Positions 16,992-27,082 of a stretch of DNA of 64,000 nucleotides are shown here, in pieces. This DNA comes from Nakaseomyces glabratus (Eukaryota; Ascomycota; Saccharomycetes; Saccharomycetales; Saccharomycetaceae): positions 310,001-374,000 of the forward strand of contig NC_088958.1 of assembly GCF_010111755.1 (NCBI RefSeq), written 5' to 3'. The stretch's first letter is position 1. Every line of letters starts with the position of its first letter. Both the position numbers and the translations under genes were made by a program. A model generated the notes under the pieces. The model did no database searches, was not told the origin of the DNA, and saw only the letters and a program-made list of their open reading frames with translations.

Positions 16992-18599
16992 ATGGATTCC
17001 AACCAACTAATACACTTGGATTCGGTTCCTAATTTCAAGGATAAGAATGAGATTAAACCATGGTTACAGAAAATTTTCTACCCGCAGGGAATAGAGATCG
17101 TCATTGAGAGATCAGACAGTCTTAAAGTTGTATTTAAGTGTAAAGCTGCCAAGAGGGGCAGGAAGAGTCAGGAAGAACTTACCGAGGAAGAACGTTTACG
17201 GCAAGAGGCTTTGGCTAGGGAACATGAAATGAAGAGGAAGTCTATGGGTAACAAGAGGTGTGTGTCGCGATATAATCACTGTCCATTCCGAGTACGGGCA
17301 ACTTATTCGCTAAAGAGGAAAAAATGGAGTGTAGTGGTGTTAAATAATACACATACCCATCCTTTAAAATTTAATCCTTTATCTGAGGAGTATAAGAAAT
17401 TCAAAGAGAAACTTCGAGCCGATAATGATGTCGATGCCATAAAAATGTTTGATGAACTAGAATATCGAACGCAACATAACTTACCACTTCCAACATCGAT
17501 CATTCCTTGTGATTGTGGTCTGACTAATGAAGTGAAAAGCTTTGATGTGGTATTACCCAAAACTATGGTACCAGACGAATTATCGGTTAAGGCTAGCGAA
17601 ATCTCATTAAAGAAAGTATTGGAAGAAGATGAAAACTGTACATTCTTGACAAATCTGAAAAAATCCAGTGCAATCTCAAAGAATAAAGGAGTGAAGCGAT
17701 TGAAACCCAAGCATTCGCTATCTGGCAATACAGAAACTTTAAGAAAAAATCTTCTTTGGAAAAGTAATCAAATTTACTATAGTGAGACTGCTGTAAATTC
17801 GCCGATGTTAGATTCTTCTCCAAATTTATTTGGAAATCAATTATCTTTGTCTACACCAGATTTGGTGGCAGCAGATGCTGGCAGTAATGGCAGTCAAATA
17901 TCTACCAAAGCCTTTAGTGATTTTATAGATGATCCATTTACAGTGGGTACTAATGGCAATGGTGCAGACTTCCAACCATTCACAGCTTCAAATACAGGGA
18001 ATGCAATAACCAATTTGGACGAGATTGATTTTACTAATATTTTTGCCAGATCGACTAATAACAACCACAAGCACCCTTATAACTCTACAGCTATTGATAG
18101 GAATGATTCACCAACATCAAATGCTCCTTTATCAGTAAAAAATGCCTATGATGGACTTGATGATTGTTGGTCAATATACATGTCACCAAACACTACCCAT
18201 GATGACACACCTGTTGATATTTCCCCTGCATCCTCTAAACTACATAACAAGATGCCTAGAATTCCAGAGCAAAGGTCAGATTCTTTACAACCGAATGTTC
18301 GGTTTAATGATACAGCTTTAAAACATGAAAGTTTATTCACAGATGACCTCATAAATAAGAGTAGTCCAAGACATGACGTTGGAGATGAATTCTTGTTTGA
18401 TAAGATGCTGAATAAAGAATTGACGTCTTTGAACGAATTTACAGAGAACAAACATTCTGACTATCCTGTAAACGCGGGTTCATTTAATCTTGATGTCTTT
18501 GGACCTTCTGTCGATAACAATGATTCTTTGTCCACTTTAGATTTTACTAAGCCTATGAACGATAACTTTGTTAAATTAGAAGAAGATCACATAATGTGA
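16992..18599 (+). CDS. AFT1: Iron-responsive transcription factor Aft1
   Basis: 535 residues (S. cerevisiae Aft1 690). The N-terminal WRKY-GCM1-type DNA-binding region spans about 15-120, with the zinc ligands around CVSRYNHCPFRV and the terminal HTHPLKF. The Cys-Asp-Cys motif at residues 173-175 (IIPCDCGLT) is the regulatory iron-sulfur-sensing site that lets Fra2/Grx3 dissociate Aft1 from DNA. The rest is low-complexity, Ser/Asn/Asp-rich and probably activating. It induces the high-affinity iron uptake regulon under iron limitation. Position between HSF1 and RPB9 matches AFT1 (YGL071W) rather than AFT2. The shorter length reflects a smaller linker before the CDC motif. Confidence 0.95.
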   Translation: MDSNQLIHLDSVPNFKDKNEIKPWLQKIFYPQGIEIVIERSDSLKVVFKCKAAKRGRKSQEELTEEERLRQEALAREHEMKRKSMGNKRCVSRYNHCPFRVRATYSLKRKKWSVVVLNNTHTHPLKFNPLSEEYKKFKEKLRADNDVDAIKMFDELEYRTQHNLPLPTSIIPCDCGLTNEVKSFDVVLPKTMVPDELSVKASEISLKKVLEEDENCTFLTNLKKSSAISKNKGVKRLKPKHSLSGNTETLRKNLLWKSNQIYYSETAVNSPMLDSSPNLFGNQLSLSTPDLVAADAGSNGSQISTKAFSDFIDDPFTVGTNGNGADFQPFTASNTGNAITNLDEIDFTNIFARSTNNNHKHPYNSTAIDRNDSPTSNAPLSVKNAYDGLDDCWSIYMSPNTTHDDTPVDISPASSKLHNKMPRIPEQRSDSLQPNVRFNDTALKHESLFTDDLINKSSPRHDVGDEFLFDKMLNKELTSLNEFTENKHSDYPVNAGSFNLDVFGPSVDNNDSLSTLDFTKPMNDNFVKLEEDHIM

Positions 18600-19247
18600 A
18601 TATTGATTGATATGAGATGTATTGTGTCTTTGTTGTTTTCCAAATGTCTATATTCAAATTTAGAACTGATTAAATTACTCTGGCTTTCTTTCCATTTTGT
18701 TTTGATGACGATTTTCCATTTACGTTTATTTTTTAAAAGGGTTAGCTTACCAAAATCCGATCATCTTTTATATATTAATTCCACATGGTAAACTTTAACC
18801 CAAGAGTAAATAGACACTATATTTTATATATAATATTTTAGATGAGTTGATTTTATTCTATTTTCTTCTCTAAATGGGCATATAAGAGCAACCGTTCCTT
18901 GTATTGCAATACTTTATAGCAGCAATGGACGCCAGTAATTACTTCCAAAGCTAGCTGCTGAATTGATTTTTTTTTTGCAGCATTAACAGGATATTCGCAG
19001 TTATTCACTTTTATTTTATATTTTGATATATGTATATGAGATTATCTATCGCGTATAATACAGATTCTAATAGAGATTGCATATAAAAGATGGTACAGAA
19101 CAGCATGTTTTTGAGGTCAAAGCACTGGGACAGTTTGTCCTATGGTTACCTTTGGCAGTTAATAGGGAATTCATAAATGCATTTCTTATATTCGTTCCAT
19201 TAATTTGTACTGAGAATGAGAGGTGGGTCACTAGATTGAATAACAAT
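18600..19247. other. Intergenic AFT1 / RPB9 (convergent)
   Basis: 650 bp of AT-rich 3' sequence between converging genes. I see no convincing coding, tRNA or snoRNA signature. Confidence 0.5.
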
Positions 19248-19616
19248 TCAAGAGAACTGGGTTCTCTTGTTCTTTTGATCAGAAGTAAATATATGTGAGC
19301 ATGCTAGACAGACAAAGAAAAGAACCATACTTGTATCTTTCCTTCTCTGCTGTGATTGGAAGAAGACATTCTCTCTCGAGTGGCACTTTGGACATTCACG
19401 GTCAGACCTCGGAAGCGTTGGATCAGAACCAATATCCTGCACCACACCGGCGGTTTCACCAATATTTGTAATCAATTCGTGTCTATAGACCAAGGGAGAA
19501 CCAGCTTCCTCAATATACGAACATGTTCTGCATTCGAAAAGTAGTCTGTTGTTCTCCTTATCCTCACGAGGGTAAAGCATGTTGTTGCAATCTCGGCAGA
19601 AACGGAAAGTAGTCAT
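19248..19616 (-). CDS. RPB9: RNA polymerase II subunit Rpb9
   Basis: 122 residues, the same size as S. cerevisiae Rpb9 (YGL070C). Two zinc ribbons are visible. The N-terminal one uses Cys7, Cys10, Cys29 and Cys32 ([11 protein letters not shown] ... FECRTC); the C-terminal TFIIS-like one uses CPKC and CLAC, with the Q-rich, DTSM segment between. It functions in start-site selection, elongation fidelity and transcription-coupled repair. Divergent from MNP1. Confidence 0.97.
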   Translation of the reverse strand: MTTFRFCRDCNNMLYPREDKENNRLLFECRTCSYIEEAGSPLVYRHELITNIGETAGVVQDIGSDPTLPRSDRECPKCHSRENVFFQSQQRRKDTSMVLFFVCLACSHIFTSDQKNKRTQFS

Positions 19617-20198
19617 TTTGTCTTTGTAATAATTATTTGTTGACTATAAGTCGTTTTCAAGTGTTCTTAGCTGGGTTAGTTGCTTAACCAGTGCTCTAAT
19701 TACCAATTTATATTTTATTATTGTCAATAGCTCGCTTCCGCAGATAGATATCGTTTCCACAACCAGTTTTCGACCTCACAGAAAAAACCACCGTCTACAA
19801 ACTTCTCGACGCCAAGTTCAAGTAATGATAACAACAACTAGACTAGCATCCAGGATTAAGTGCCATCGACTTCAAACTGCTATTTGGGCTTTATTACTTC
19901 GAAGTTTTGAAAAAAAAGCTTCAAAAATTGCGAAGGCTAGTGAGTTCGTCTAATCAGCTTTGTCACTGCAAAACTGGAAAAATGCTTCGAAAGTCTCAAA
20001 AAAACTCGAATTTGGGAAGGAGTTGTCCAACGAATATAGACCTGGGAGAGCAGACTAGTACTTTAGCCCATTGTGATAGCTAGGTAAGACTGCTAATTTG
20101 ATTTACTTCAGAGGTAAGTGCTACGCGGGAGGGCAAACAAGAACTGGTATTGTTTTTCATCCAATTTAAGAGAGTTAGAATTAGCGAAGGTATAAAAA
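19617..20198. other. Divergent promoter RPB9 / MNP1
   Basis: 580 bp shared promoter. Contains several GAAGCTTC-like and AAAAAA/TTCGAA stretches (19895-20010) but no element I can assign. Confidence 0.45.
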
Positions 20199-20729
20199 AT
20201 GTCGTTACGTTTAGTTGCTAAGAGGTCTATTGCTGTGCCAAGGGTGTCTAGACTTGTGGTGCGTCCAATGTTGACTCGCTTTAACAGCACTGCTGCTGAA
20301 GCTGGTGTGAGCGAAGTTGACCCTAAGATTTCGAAGATCGTGGAGGATATATCCAAATTGACATTGTTGGAGACATCAGCTCTAGTGACCGAATTGAAGT
20401 CGAAACTGAATATTCCAGATATCTCGTTTCCTGCTGCTGGTAGTGCTCCAGCTGCTGCACCAGCTGATGGAGCTGCTAAGGCTGAAGAAGCTGAGGAGGC
20501 TAAGCCTGAAGAGAAGACCGTGTTTGGCATCAAGTTGGAATCGTTTGATGCTAAATCTAAGGCTAAGATCATTAAGGAGATTAAAGGCCTGCTAGGTTTG
20601 TCCCTGGTTGAAGCCAAGAAGTTTGTTGAAGCAGCTCCTAAGATCCTAAAAGAGAATGTTGCTAAGGATGATGCTGAAAAGATTAAGACTACCCTTGAAG
20701 GTTTAGGTGCCAAGGTATCCCTAGAGTGA
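20199..20729 (+). CDS. MNP1: Mitochondrial ribosomal protein bL12m
   Basis: 176 residues (S. cerevisiae Mnp1, YGL068W, 194). A basic mitochondrial presequence (MSLRLVAKRSIAVPRVSRLV) is followed by the L7/L12 N-terminal dimerisation helices (about 45-80), an Ala/Pro-rich hinge (about 88-108) and the C-terminal factor-binding domain. That domain carries EKTVFGIKLESFDAKSKAKIIKEIK and the GLSLVEAKKFVEAAP signature. It forms the stalk of the mitochondrial large subunit that recruits translation GTPases. Confidence 0.96.
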   Translation: MSLRLVAKRSIAVPRVSRLVVRPMLTRFNSTAAEAGVSEVDPKISKIVEDISKLTLLETSALVTELKSKLNIPDISFPAAGSAPAAAPADGAAKAEEAEEAKPEEKTVFGIKLESFDAKSKAKIIKEIKGLLGLSLVEAKKFVEAAPKILKENVAKDDAEKIKTTLEGLGAKVSLE

Positions 20730-21639
20730 GATCCTTCAAACAACCCAGAATTGTATGACGGATTTGGTTTTTTTTGATTTTGAGAATTTTAAATGCCCCA
20801 CCAATCTCTTTCCCTTTGCATTGGACTAATCATATTTACAGTGGAGAAAGCCGGTGATTATCTCAAAGTGCATTTTACTTGCACCCATCCTACACTTCTG
20901 AATTCATGTTTTATATAGTTTTTATTCATTCTTTAGATTTGAGAAAAGAAACCTGTAAATATTAGGCTCTCATTAATATATTATCAAAAATAGTATTGAT
21001 TTTTTGTTAAATACGTGGAATACAATTATATGCAGTTATGTGCTATATCTAGAGTATTCTTGGCACATGTATTTAAACAGAGCCAAAGGCAAAACAATAG
21101 CATTCAGGGCAACACTAAATAAGATAAATTTGTAGTTTTTTAATAGATATATAATTGCTAATATACCCACGTAAGTTCAATAAAAAATAATAAAATTAGA
21201 TGAATTGAGGAAAATCTATGCAGATTTATCGTTGCTATCTATAGGTCGTCACTACAGGCACAATAGAGGGCATTTTCTAGTAGTTATTGACTCTGATTTT
21301 TAGATGACCCAACAGTTATTGTTCAGATGTTAATCTATAACCAAATGGATGAGTTTGCGTATTGGAGTAGAAGTATAGCGGGTTAGAAATTTTTTAGATA
21401 TCAACCTGCTTGTATGTATTTATGACCAGACGATATTCTGTAGTCATTATCAATTGGTTTCGTGGTCTGTTTCTTCTCTATACCTGAAAAAATGATCCTA
21501 AGAAATACTTCACTGTTTGTAATTTCATACCCTAGATTCTATCTTTAAACATCTACAAAGCAGTGGTACTTATGATTATCTTTTTTTTCCTTGAAATGCT
21601 CCCGTAAATTTTGGATGAACTTCTTTACTTCAGAATTAA
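20730..21639. other. Long convergent intergenic MNP1 / HRR25
   Basis: 910 bp between two 3' ends, long for a convergent spacer. AT-rich. I looked for box C/D motifs and tRNA boxes on both strands and found none convincing. NPY1 and other S. cerevisiae neighbours of MNP1 are absent here. Confidence 0.5.
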
Positions 21640-23127
21640 TCAGAGCCATATATTATCACCAGAAGGTTTTGGATTTTGTGGAGAAATGTTTTGCTGTTGA
21701 ACTTGTGGCATATTATTTGTTTGAACGTTTGGTGGATAGTGAGTGGCTCTGTTTACTGGTTCCTGGGTAGGAACAAACTGCCCTTGAGTTTCTTTTCTTT
21801 GTCTCTGTAGTAGTGGTTCAGGACCTTGTGGGGGTAATTGATCCTGGTTCAGTTCAGCAGACGCCAGCGGTTGCATTTGAACCTGTTGTGATTGTTGTTG
21901 CTGTTGATTCTGTTGTTGTTTTAGATTCTCCATGCCTTTATCTATAGCACTTAAGAGCTCTGGAGGAAGGGATGCGGCAGCATTGTTGTTTTGGACTGTT
22001 TGCTGTTTGATCTCTTCTGGTGTTGGGTAATGCTTATCGTCATTCTTGCAATAATGGAAGTGACTAGCAAACTTTTTCATGGCCAATAGTTTAACCTTAT
22101 TGAAAGAATCGTTCTTGCTGTCCTTGGTATTGCTGGTTGTGTTTGATTCGTTGTTGTTGTTACCACTTTCCTTATTGGCGTTTGCAGTGGATGATGTGTC
22201 AAGCATCAGTACGTCTTTTTGTTTTTCTACCATGGCCTTGGTGTATCTAAGCATGGTCCAGTCAAAGAGGTGATCGTTGTGGTATTCCAATTTAATGCTT
22301 AGGTCTTTGAACAGTCTGGCTAAGTAGAGATAATCTGGTCTTTCATCGAACTTCAAGTTTCTACAGTAGTTCATGTACTCTGAGAATTCCAGTGGTAGCC
22401 CTGCGCAGAGAGTCTCTACGCTAATGCACAGTTTCTTCTCCAGGATACGGTCGTATTTTTGTTTCTTGGTGGTGGCCTTCAAACCTTGCCATGGTAGGGA
22501 TCCCTTGCAGAAATATATCAGCATGTATCCTAGGGACTCCAGGTCGTCTCTTCTGCTCTGTTCGATACCCAGGTGTGTATTTACACTGGCGTATCTGGCT
22601 GTACCTGTCAGGGACTTGTTCTCTCTGTATGGGATGTGACGGTGCGTGTTGAAATCTCTGTACTTCTTGGACAGACCGAAATCTATGACGTGCACGGTAG
22701 AGCCGCGACGGCCCACGCCCATCAAGAAGTTGTCCGGCTTGATATCTCTGTGGATGAAGGACCTGCCGTGGATGTACTGCACGCGGCATATCATCTGGAG
22801 CGCGAGCATGATCACGGTCTTGAACGAGAACTTCCTGTGACAGTAGTTGAACAGATCCTCGAGGGAGGGCCCCAGCAGATCTATGACCATAGCGTTGTAC
22901 TCACCCTCGCGGCCAAACCAGCGGATAAACGGAATACCAACACCACCACTCAGGTACTTGTACACACGAGACTCATAGTCCAACTGCGGGTGCCGGGACC
23001 GAATCGACTCCAGCTTGATGGCAACCTCCTCGCCACTGATTAGATTAGTACCATGGTAAATATCACCAAAGGAACCACTACCGATCTTCCGACCTATCCT
23101 AAACTTCCTGCCCACACGTAGATCCAT
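21640..23127 (-). CDS. HRR25: Casein kinase 1 Hrr25
   Basis: 495 residues, like S. cerevisiae Hrr25 (YPL204W, 494). The kinase domain spans about 9-280: Gly loop [10 protein letters not shown], Lys38 (VAIKLE), [19 protein letters not shown] and the CK1 signature [24 protein letters not shown]. The tail is Asn/Ser-rich then Pro/Gln-rich. It acts in DNA repair, meiosis I monopolin function, vesicle traffic, selective autophagy and 40S maturation. It belongs to the chromosome XVI sister block, placed here next to MNP1 (chromosome VII in S. cerevisiae), showing interleaved retention of duplicated-block genes. Confidence 0.97.
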   Translation of the reverse strand: MDLRVGRKFRIGRKIGSGSFGDIYHGTNLISGEEVAIKLESIRSRHPQLDYESRVYKYLSGGVGIPFIRWFGREGEYNAMVIDLLGPSLEDLFNYCHRKFSFKTVIMLALQMICRVQYIHGRSFIHRDIKPDNFLMGVGRRGSTVHVIDFGLSKKYRDFNTHRHIPYRENKSLTGTARYASVNTHLGIEQSRRDDLESLGYMLIYFCKGSLPWQGLKATTKKQKYDRILEKKLCISVETLCAGLPLEFSEYMNYCRNLKFDERPDYLYLARLFKDLSIKLEYHNDHLFDWTMLRYTKAMVEKQKDVLMLDTSSTANANKESGNNNNESNTTSNTKDSKNDSFNKVKLLAMKKFASHFHYCKNDDKHYPTPEEIKQQTVQNNNAAASLPPELLSAIDKGMENLKQQQNQQQQQSQQVQMQPLASAELNQDQLPPQGPEPLLQRQRKETQGQFVPTQEPVNRATHYPPNVQTNNMPQVQQQNISPQNPKPSGDNIWL

Positions 23128-23143
23128 CGCTTATAAATATTTT

Positions 23144-23196
23144 GTGAGTGTGCGAAAGTGCGAGTGTGCAAATGTGCAAATATGCGAGTGTGCGAC
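23144..23196. repeat. GTGTGCGA-type tandem repeat in HRR25 leader
   Basis: About six imperfect copies of an 8-9 bp unit (GTGTGCGAA, GTGCGA, GTGTGCAAAT, ATGCGA) within 17-70 bp upstream of the HRR25 ATG. Likely part of the 5' UTR or core promoter. Confidence 0.6.
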
Positions 23197-23840
23197 AAGA
23201 AATAGACTCAATATTTCCTTTTAGCTCACAGTTATCGAACTGTCTTTCAGTATTACCAACAAGATCAATAAGACTTTTCAAGAGTGCTTTAAAGTCCACA
23301 AAAGAAATTTTTTTTTTCCTTCAGTGTGTCTTCAGTGAGAGCCAAGGATACCAAGACACCAGACAAGGCGAAATACACAAAACAGCGTAGTTGGGGAGAG
23401 CCGGGTAAACTTCAATTCTTAGTGCTTTCGGTTGCAGAGGAGGCATCGCACCTTGCATTCACCTTCTGTGCATGTTATATCTATTGTATACTTGCTTGTA
23501 GGTATAGAGATTGGTACTTTCAGCTGCGTTGGTTCAGTTCTGTGTAGCACAATTTGTAGGGTTATATCGCAAAAACATAAGTTGAGACTACACGAGACTT
23601 TGCGACGGACGCGAGGATACACCTCAAGCTGTGCAACAGGGTTGTATCAATACCAGATGGGTTGCGTATATACAGGTGTAGCCTGTGTGTGGGAGAAGGA
23701 CCAGTAAAGCGTATAAGCGTTAGTATATATATATAGTATAGTCACGTGTTTGAACGTACGTTGTGAGTTTCACGTCTTTTGTTTTTGTGTCTTGCGTATA
23801 GAGTTATATGTCACATGATTTGTATAGGCCCGCATACATT

Positions 23841-23858
23841 GGGGGGGGGGGGGGCGGC
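23841..23858 (+). repeat. 14-G homopolymer with GGCGGC core
   Basis: Fourteen consecutive G (23841-23854), then CGGCAGCGG; the last two G run into GGCGGC at 23853-23858, the core of a URS1 (Ume6) site. It lies about 155 bp upstream of the SPO1-like ATG. A G-run this long is unusual in an AT-rich yeast genome and should be length-unstable. Confidence 0.7.
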
Positions 23859-24013
23859 AGCGGCATACAAATTAGCTATTATTCTACTATTTCACAGCAA
23901 AATGCAGTCCAAGAGTGTTCTCTTGGCTAGCGTAAATATATTTCAATGGTAGAAAATACGCTTGCATACAAGTATACTCTCTGATACAGTCTGTGAGAAT
24001 TTTCCTTTGTGGG

Positions 24014-25819
24014 ATGTTGGTGGTTTTTCTACTTGCTGTGGCAAGTGCCCTGACCGTGCCCTATGAAGTGGCCTGTCCCGAGTATTCGCTTGTGAGAAAT
24101 GGTACCATGGGCCTGTGCCACAAGGAGCTGCATTACTTGAGCAAGAAGTCTCGTTTGAAACACGTACAGCTGGATGAGATACTCGCGCGTACCCAGGTCG
24201 GCGCTAATTCATCGGTGGTGCACAGATATTTGCCCCGGGTAGCAATTGCTTTATCTGGGGGTGGTTACAGGTCAATGCTGCTAAGTACAGGGTTCTTACG
24301 AGGTCTGGACGCTATGGGGCTCTACCACTACTCGGATTATATTGCAGGCATATCTGGCGGGAGCTGGTCGGTGATGGACCTGGTGGTAAACAAATTCCAA
24401 CTTGGTAAATTAATTTCCGGTTGGGACTTATCTACGTCGATGCTTCCAGGTATGCCCGACGTGGACATAGGTGATGATGACACTGATTTCATATCAGATA
24501 TGCATCTGGATCACTTGTTGCAACCAAATATAGCCACGCAAAAGAGAAGCCTGTTCAAGAGAGACAACGTAGTTCCTTCCCCTTTGCTAAAGATAAAACA
24601 GATACTGTTCCCGAATAATACACTCGCATCAGAAAACTTATTTGAGAAGCTTAGTAAGTTCAAAAACGCCTTGCAATTTTACATCGACTTGCATTTGCAT
24701 ATAAGATCTAAGAGGATCAATGGGTTCCCTATCTCGTTCACGGACTATTGGGCTCAGGCATTGGTGCAAAACATAAAATATCGGCAATTACCAACCCACT
24801 TGACATACAGCAAATCTGTCAGGACCAGCAATTATTTCAAAAATTACTTGGTACCAATTCCAATTATAGTGGCTAATTGTAGAAATGGCTTTTTAAAAAA
24901 TGTCATATTCGAATTTACTCCATGGGAGTTTGGTTCCTGGGAACAGGTATTGGGTCTCTTTGTTAATATAGAGTATCTGGGTTCCCGAATTATAAATGGC
25001 GTCTCTCATCAATGTTACAAAGGCCTAGACGATCTGGGTTTCATCGCTGCCACATCGTCTTCGATATTCAATAATGCATTGATCTATGTGTGGAAACTAG
25101 CTTCAAAATCTTCAAAGGATGCTATCGCTGCTGTAAAAACCGTTCTGGCAGTTTTTGGGTTAGGCACAACAAAATTTGAGTCTGCTCTTCAAACTTCATC
25201 TCAGATTACTGCAGCTTTGGACACAGACTATGCGGTTTACCGCCATAACCCATTTTATAAATACAGTAATATAAAAAATGAATTAGCACAAAATGATTAC
25301 TTGTATCTAGTTGATGGCGGTGAAGATGGTGAAAACATTCCCATCAGAACACTGGTCCCAAGAAATGTCGACATGATTATGATCATGGATTCAAGTTCTG
25401 ACAAGAAAAACTATGCCAATGGAGATAAGTTAAAGATAGTCCTGAATCAAATGAAGGAAAAAGAAGGAATTTACTACAGGTATCCAACCAAGATTGTAAC
25501 TAGTCAAAAGAGGCCCACTATCATTGGTTGTAAACCACCAAGAACCTCAGACACAAAACTTGCACCAATCCTAGTATATTACCCAAACAGTGAAAGATCA
25601 TCCACCCAGGTAACAAACACATCAACTTTCAAGATGATATACACCTCAGAAGAACAGCAGCTTCTGATAGACCATGGGTACACCCTTGTGACAGGCCATG
25701 GAGAACATGACTACCAGAAATGCATGGCGTGCATACTTGTCAAACGATCTTATGACCAAGCATCTATAATACCACCAAAGCAATGCAGCATTTGCTACAG
25801 TAAGTATTGCGATAGTTAG
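24014..25819 (+). CDS. SPO1: Phospholipase B-family protein, SPO1-like
   Basis: 601 residues from the ATG at 24014. The frame extends upstream to a GTG at 23993, with no earlier in-frame ATG after the stop at 23933. The start gives a hydrophobic signal peptide (MLVVFLLAVASA). The cPLA2/phospholipase B catalytic parts are present: SGGGYR (81-86, oxyanion), GISGGS with nucleophile Ser114, and DGGEDG with Asp434. The C-terminus is Cys-rich (CMACILVKR ... CSICYSKYCDS) with no hydrophobic GPI-type tail. Position before SSP120 and the YNL011C-like gene matches SPO1 (YNL012W), a meiosis/sporulation-specific phospholipase B homologue. It is a secreted or endomembrane (lyso)phospholipase; assignment to SPO1 rather than PLB1-3 rests mainly on synteny. 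Confidence 0.83.
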   Translation: MLVVFLLAVASALTVPYEVACPEYSLVRNGTMGLCHKELHYLSKKSRLKHVQLDEILARTQVGANSSVVHRYLPRVAIALSGGGYRSMLLSTGFLRGLDAMGLYHYSDYIAGISGGSWSVMDLVVNKFQLGKLISGWDLSTSMLPGMPDVDIGDDDTDFISDMHLDHLLQPNIATQKRSLFKRDNVVPSPLLKIKQILFPNNTLASENLFEKLSKFKNALQFYIDLHLHIRSKRINGFPISFTDYWAQALVQNIKYRQLPTHLTYSKSVRTSNYFKNYLVPIPIIVANCRNGFLKNVIFEFTPWEFGSWEQVLGLFVNIEYLGSRIINGVSHQCYKGLDDLGFIAATSSSIFNNALIYVWKLASKSSKDAIAAVKTVLAVFGLGTTKFESALQTSSQITAALDTDYAVYRHNPFYKYSNIKNELAQNDYLYLVDGGEDGENIPIRTLVPRNVDMIMIMDSSSDKKNYANGDKLKIVLNQMKEKEGIYYRYPTKIVTSQKRPTIIGCKPPRTSDTKLAPILVYYPNSERSSTQVTNTSTFKMIYTSEEQQLLIDHGYTLVTGHGEHDYQKCMACILVKRSYDQASIIPPKQCSICYSKYCDS

Positions 25820-26071
25820 TGTTTTTTCATGATACAATGTATCTTGAGAACTGATATATCATTAATCATATATGTCGTTAGGTCTAGTCAAAGCAGTAAT
25901 TTTGATTTTGATCCCCTTATGAAATTCACGAATTTTCACTGAAAAATTACAAAAATAGAAATTTGAAAAGTAAATACTTCAGAGAATATTACTTGATACA
26001 AGGGCTATCTTTGATCTTTAGTATACTTCAAACTCTACCAAATATCATATTGTTACAGATAGAAGACGAAA

Positions 26072-26773
26072 ATGAAGTTTAGCAGATCTGTATTTGCGCT
26101 GCTCGCTGTCTTAGTGTCGGCTAATGCTGACGTCAAGGCTAAGGATGATGTAAATGTCGAAGTTGAGAAGCCACCAAATGGCATGTCCTGGGAAGAATGG
26201 CATATGGACCATGAACACGAGCTTAAGAAATATACGCCTGAGCAGTTTTTTGCTCTTCATGATGTTAAGAAGAAGGGTTACTGGGATGAGAACGATATTC
26301 TGGGTCTATATGGTCTTAACCGTGACGAAGTTATTGGTGCAGGTGACGGTATGGGAGAGCATGATAATTCTGAAAAGATAGATGAGACCACCGCTAAGAA
26401 TGTGGTCAAGTTCATAATGAAGTTACTTGATGTTAATGATGACACTAGGATTCTGAGAGATGAATACCTGGAATTTGCTAGGAGGGGTAAGAAGCTTCCT
26501 GATTTGGGTGTTGGTGTGGGTCATCATTCAGATTTCGAACGTGAATACGAAATCCATCACTGGAATAAGTACCACAAGGATAAGGATGTAAATGTCAAGA
26601 ATGTCCATAAGGAAGATATTGAGCATGAACTATTACACCATGAGCACGATATTGAACACCAGGAAAAGATACAAAGAGGTGCTGCTAGGGGAACTGTTAT
26701 TACTGATGATCAATTGGAAGCTAGAATTGAATTGAAAAATATCCCATCTAGATTCAAGAACGGTTACTTTTAA
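26072..26773 (+). CDS. SSP120: EF-hand secretory-pathway protein Ssp120
   Basis: 233 residues (S. cerevisiae Ssp120, YLR250W, 234). Signal peptide MKFSRSVFALLAVLVSANA. Two EF-hand-like loops, at DVKKKGYWDENDI and DVNDDTRILRDEYLEF, resemble nucleobindin-type calcium binders. The C-terminal region is His/Glu/Asp-rich (HHEHDIEHQEK) and there is no HDEL signal. In yeast Ssp120 associates with the cargo receptors Emp46/47. It lies between SPO1 and the YNL011C-like gene; in S. cerevisiae it is next to YEF3, the paralogue of HEF3 that neighbours SPO1, so this is the merged ancestral order. Confidence 0.94.
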   Translation: MKFSRSVFALLAVLVSANADVKAKDDVNVEVEKPPNGMSWEEWHMDHEHELKKYTPEQFFALHDVKKKGYWDENDILGLYGLNRDEVIGAGDGMGEHDNSEKIDETTAKNVVKFIMKLLDVNDDTRILRDEYLEFARRGKKLPDLGVGVGHHSDFEREYEIHHWNKYHKDKDVNVKNVHKEDIEHELLHHEHDIEHQEKIQRGAARGTVITDDQLEARIELKNIPSRFKNGYF

Positions 26774-27082
26774 ATTCTAACTAATTCACTTCATCAAAGG
26801 ATAATTTCCTTGGGCTTAACGAAATATCAAGCTTTAATTTAGCATAAACATGCCTCTTCATTTGTTGAGGTCCATATTTACATGCTAATTATCTAGCATC
26901 AATAACACGCATACTATGTAAATCAATTCAATTACTTCAAGAATTCTTTTTATCTTTGTGCTTATTTATTATTTTCTTCATCAAGTTGATATGTTATTCA
27001 TTTTTTATATGCGGATTATGGGCACTAGCAAGTAGCTAACAGCCAAAATAGTCTTGTTGTAGACATGTTTTGATAAATAGCA
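26774..27082. other. Convergent intergenic
   Basis: About 300 bp of AT-rich 3' sequence, nothing recognised. Confidence 0.5.

Larger units (their letters stand above)
23128..24013. other. Divergent spacer HRR25 / SPO1-like; synteny junction
   Basis: 890 bp where a chromosome VII/XVI-type block meets a chromosome XIV/XII-type block. It contains tandem GTGCGA-type repeats near HRR25, a 14-G tract and a GGCGGC core near the SPO1-like start, annotated separately. Confidence 0.6.
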
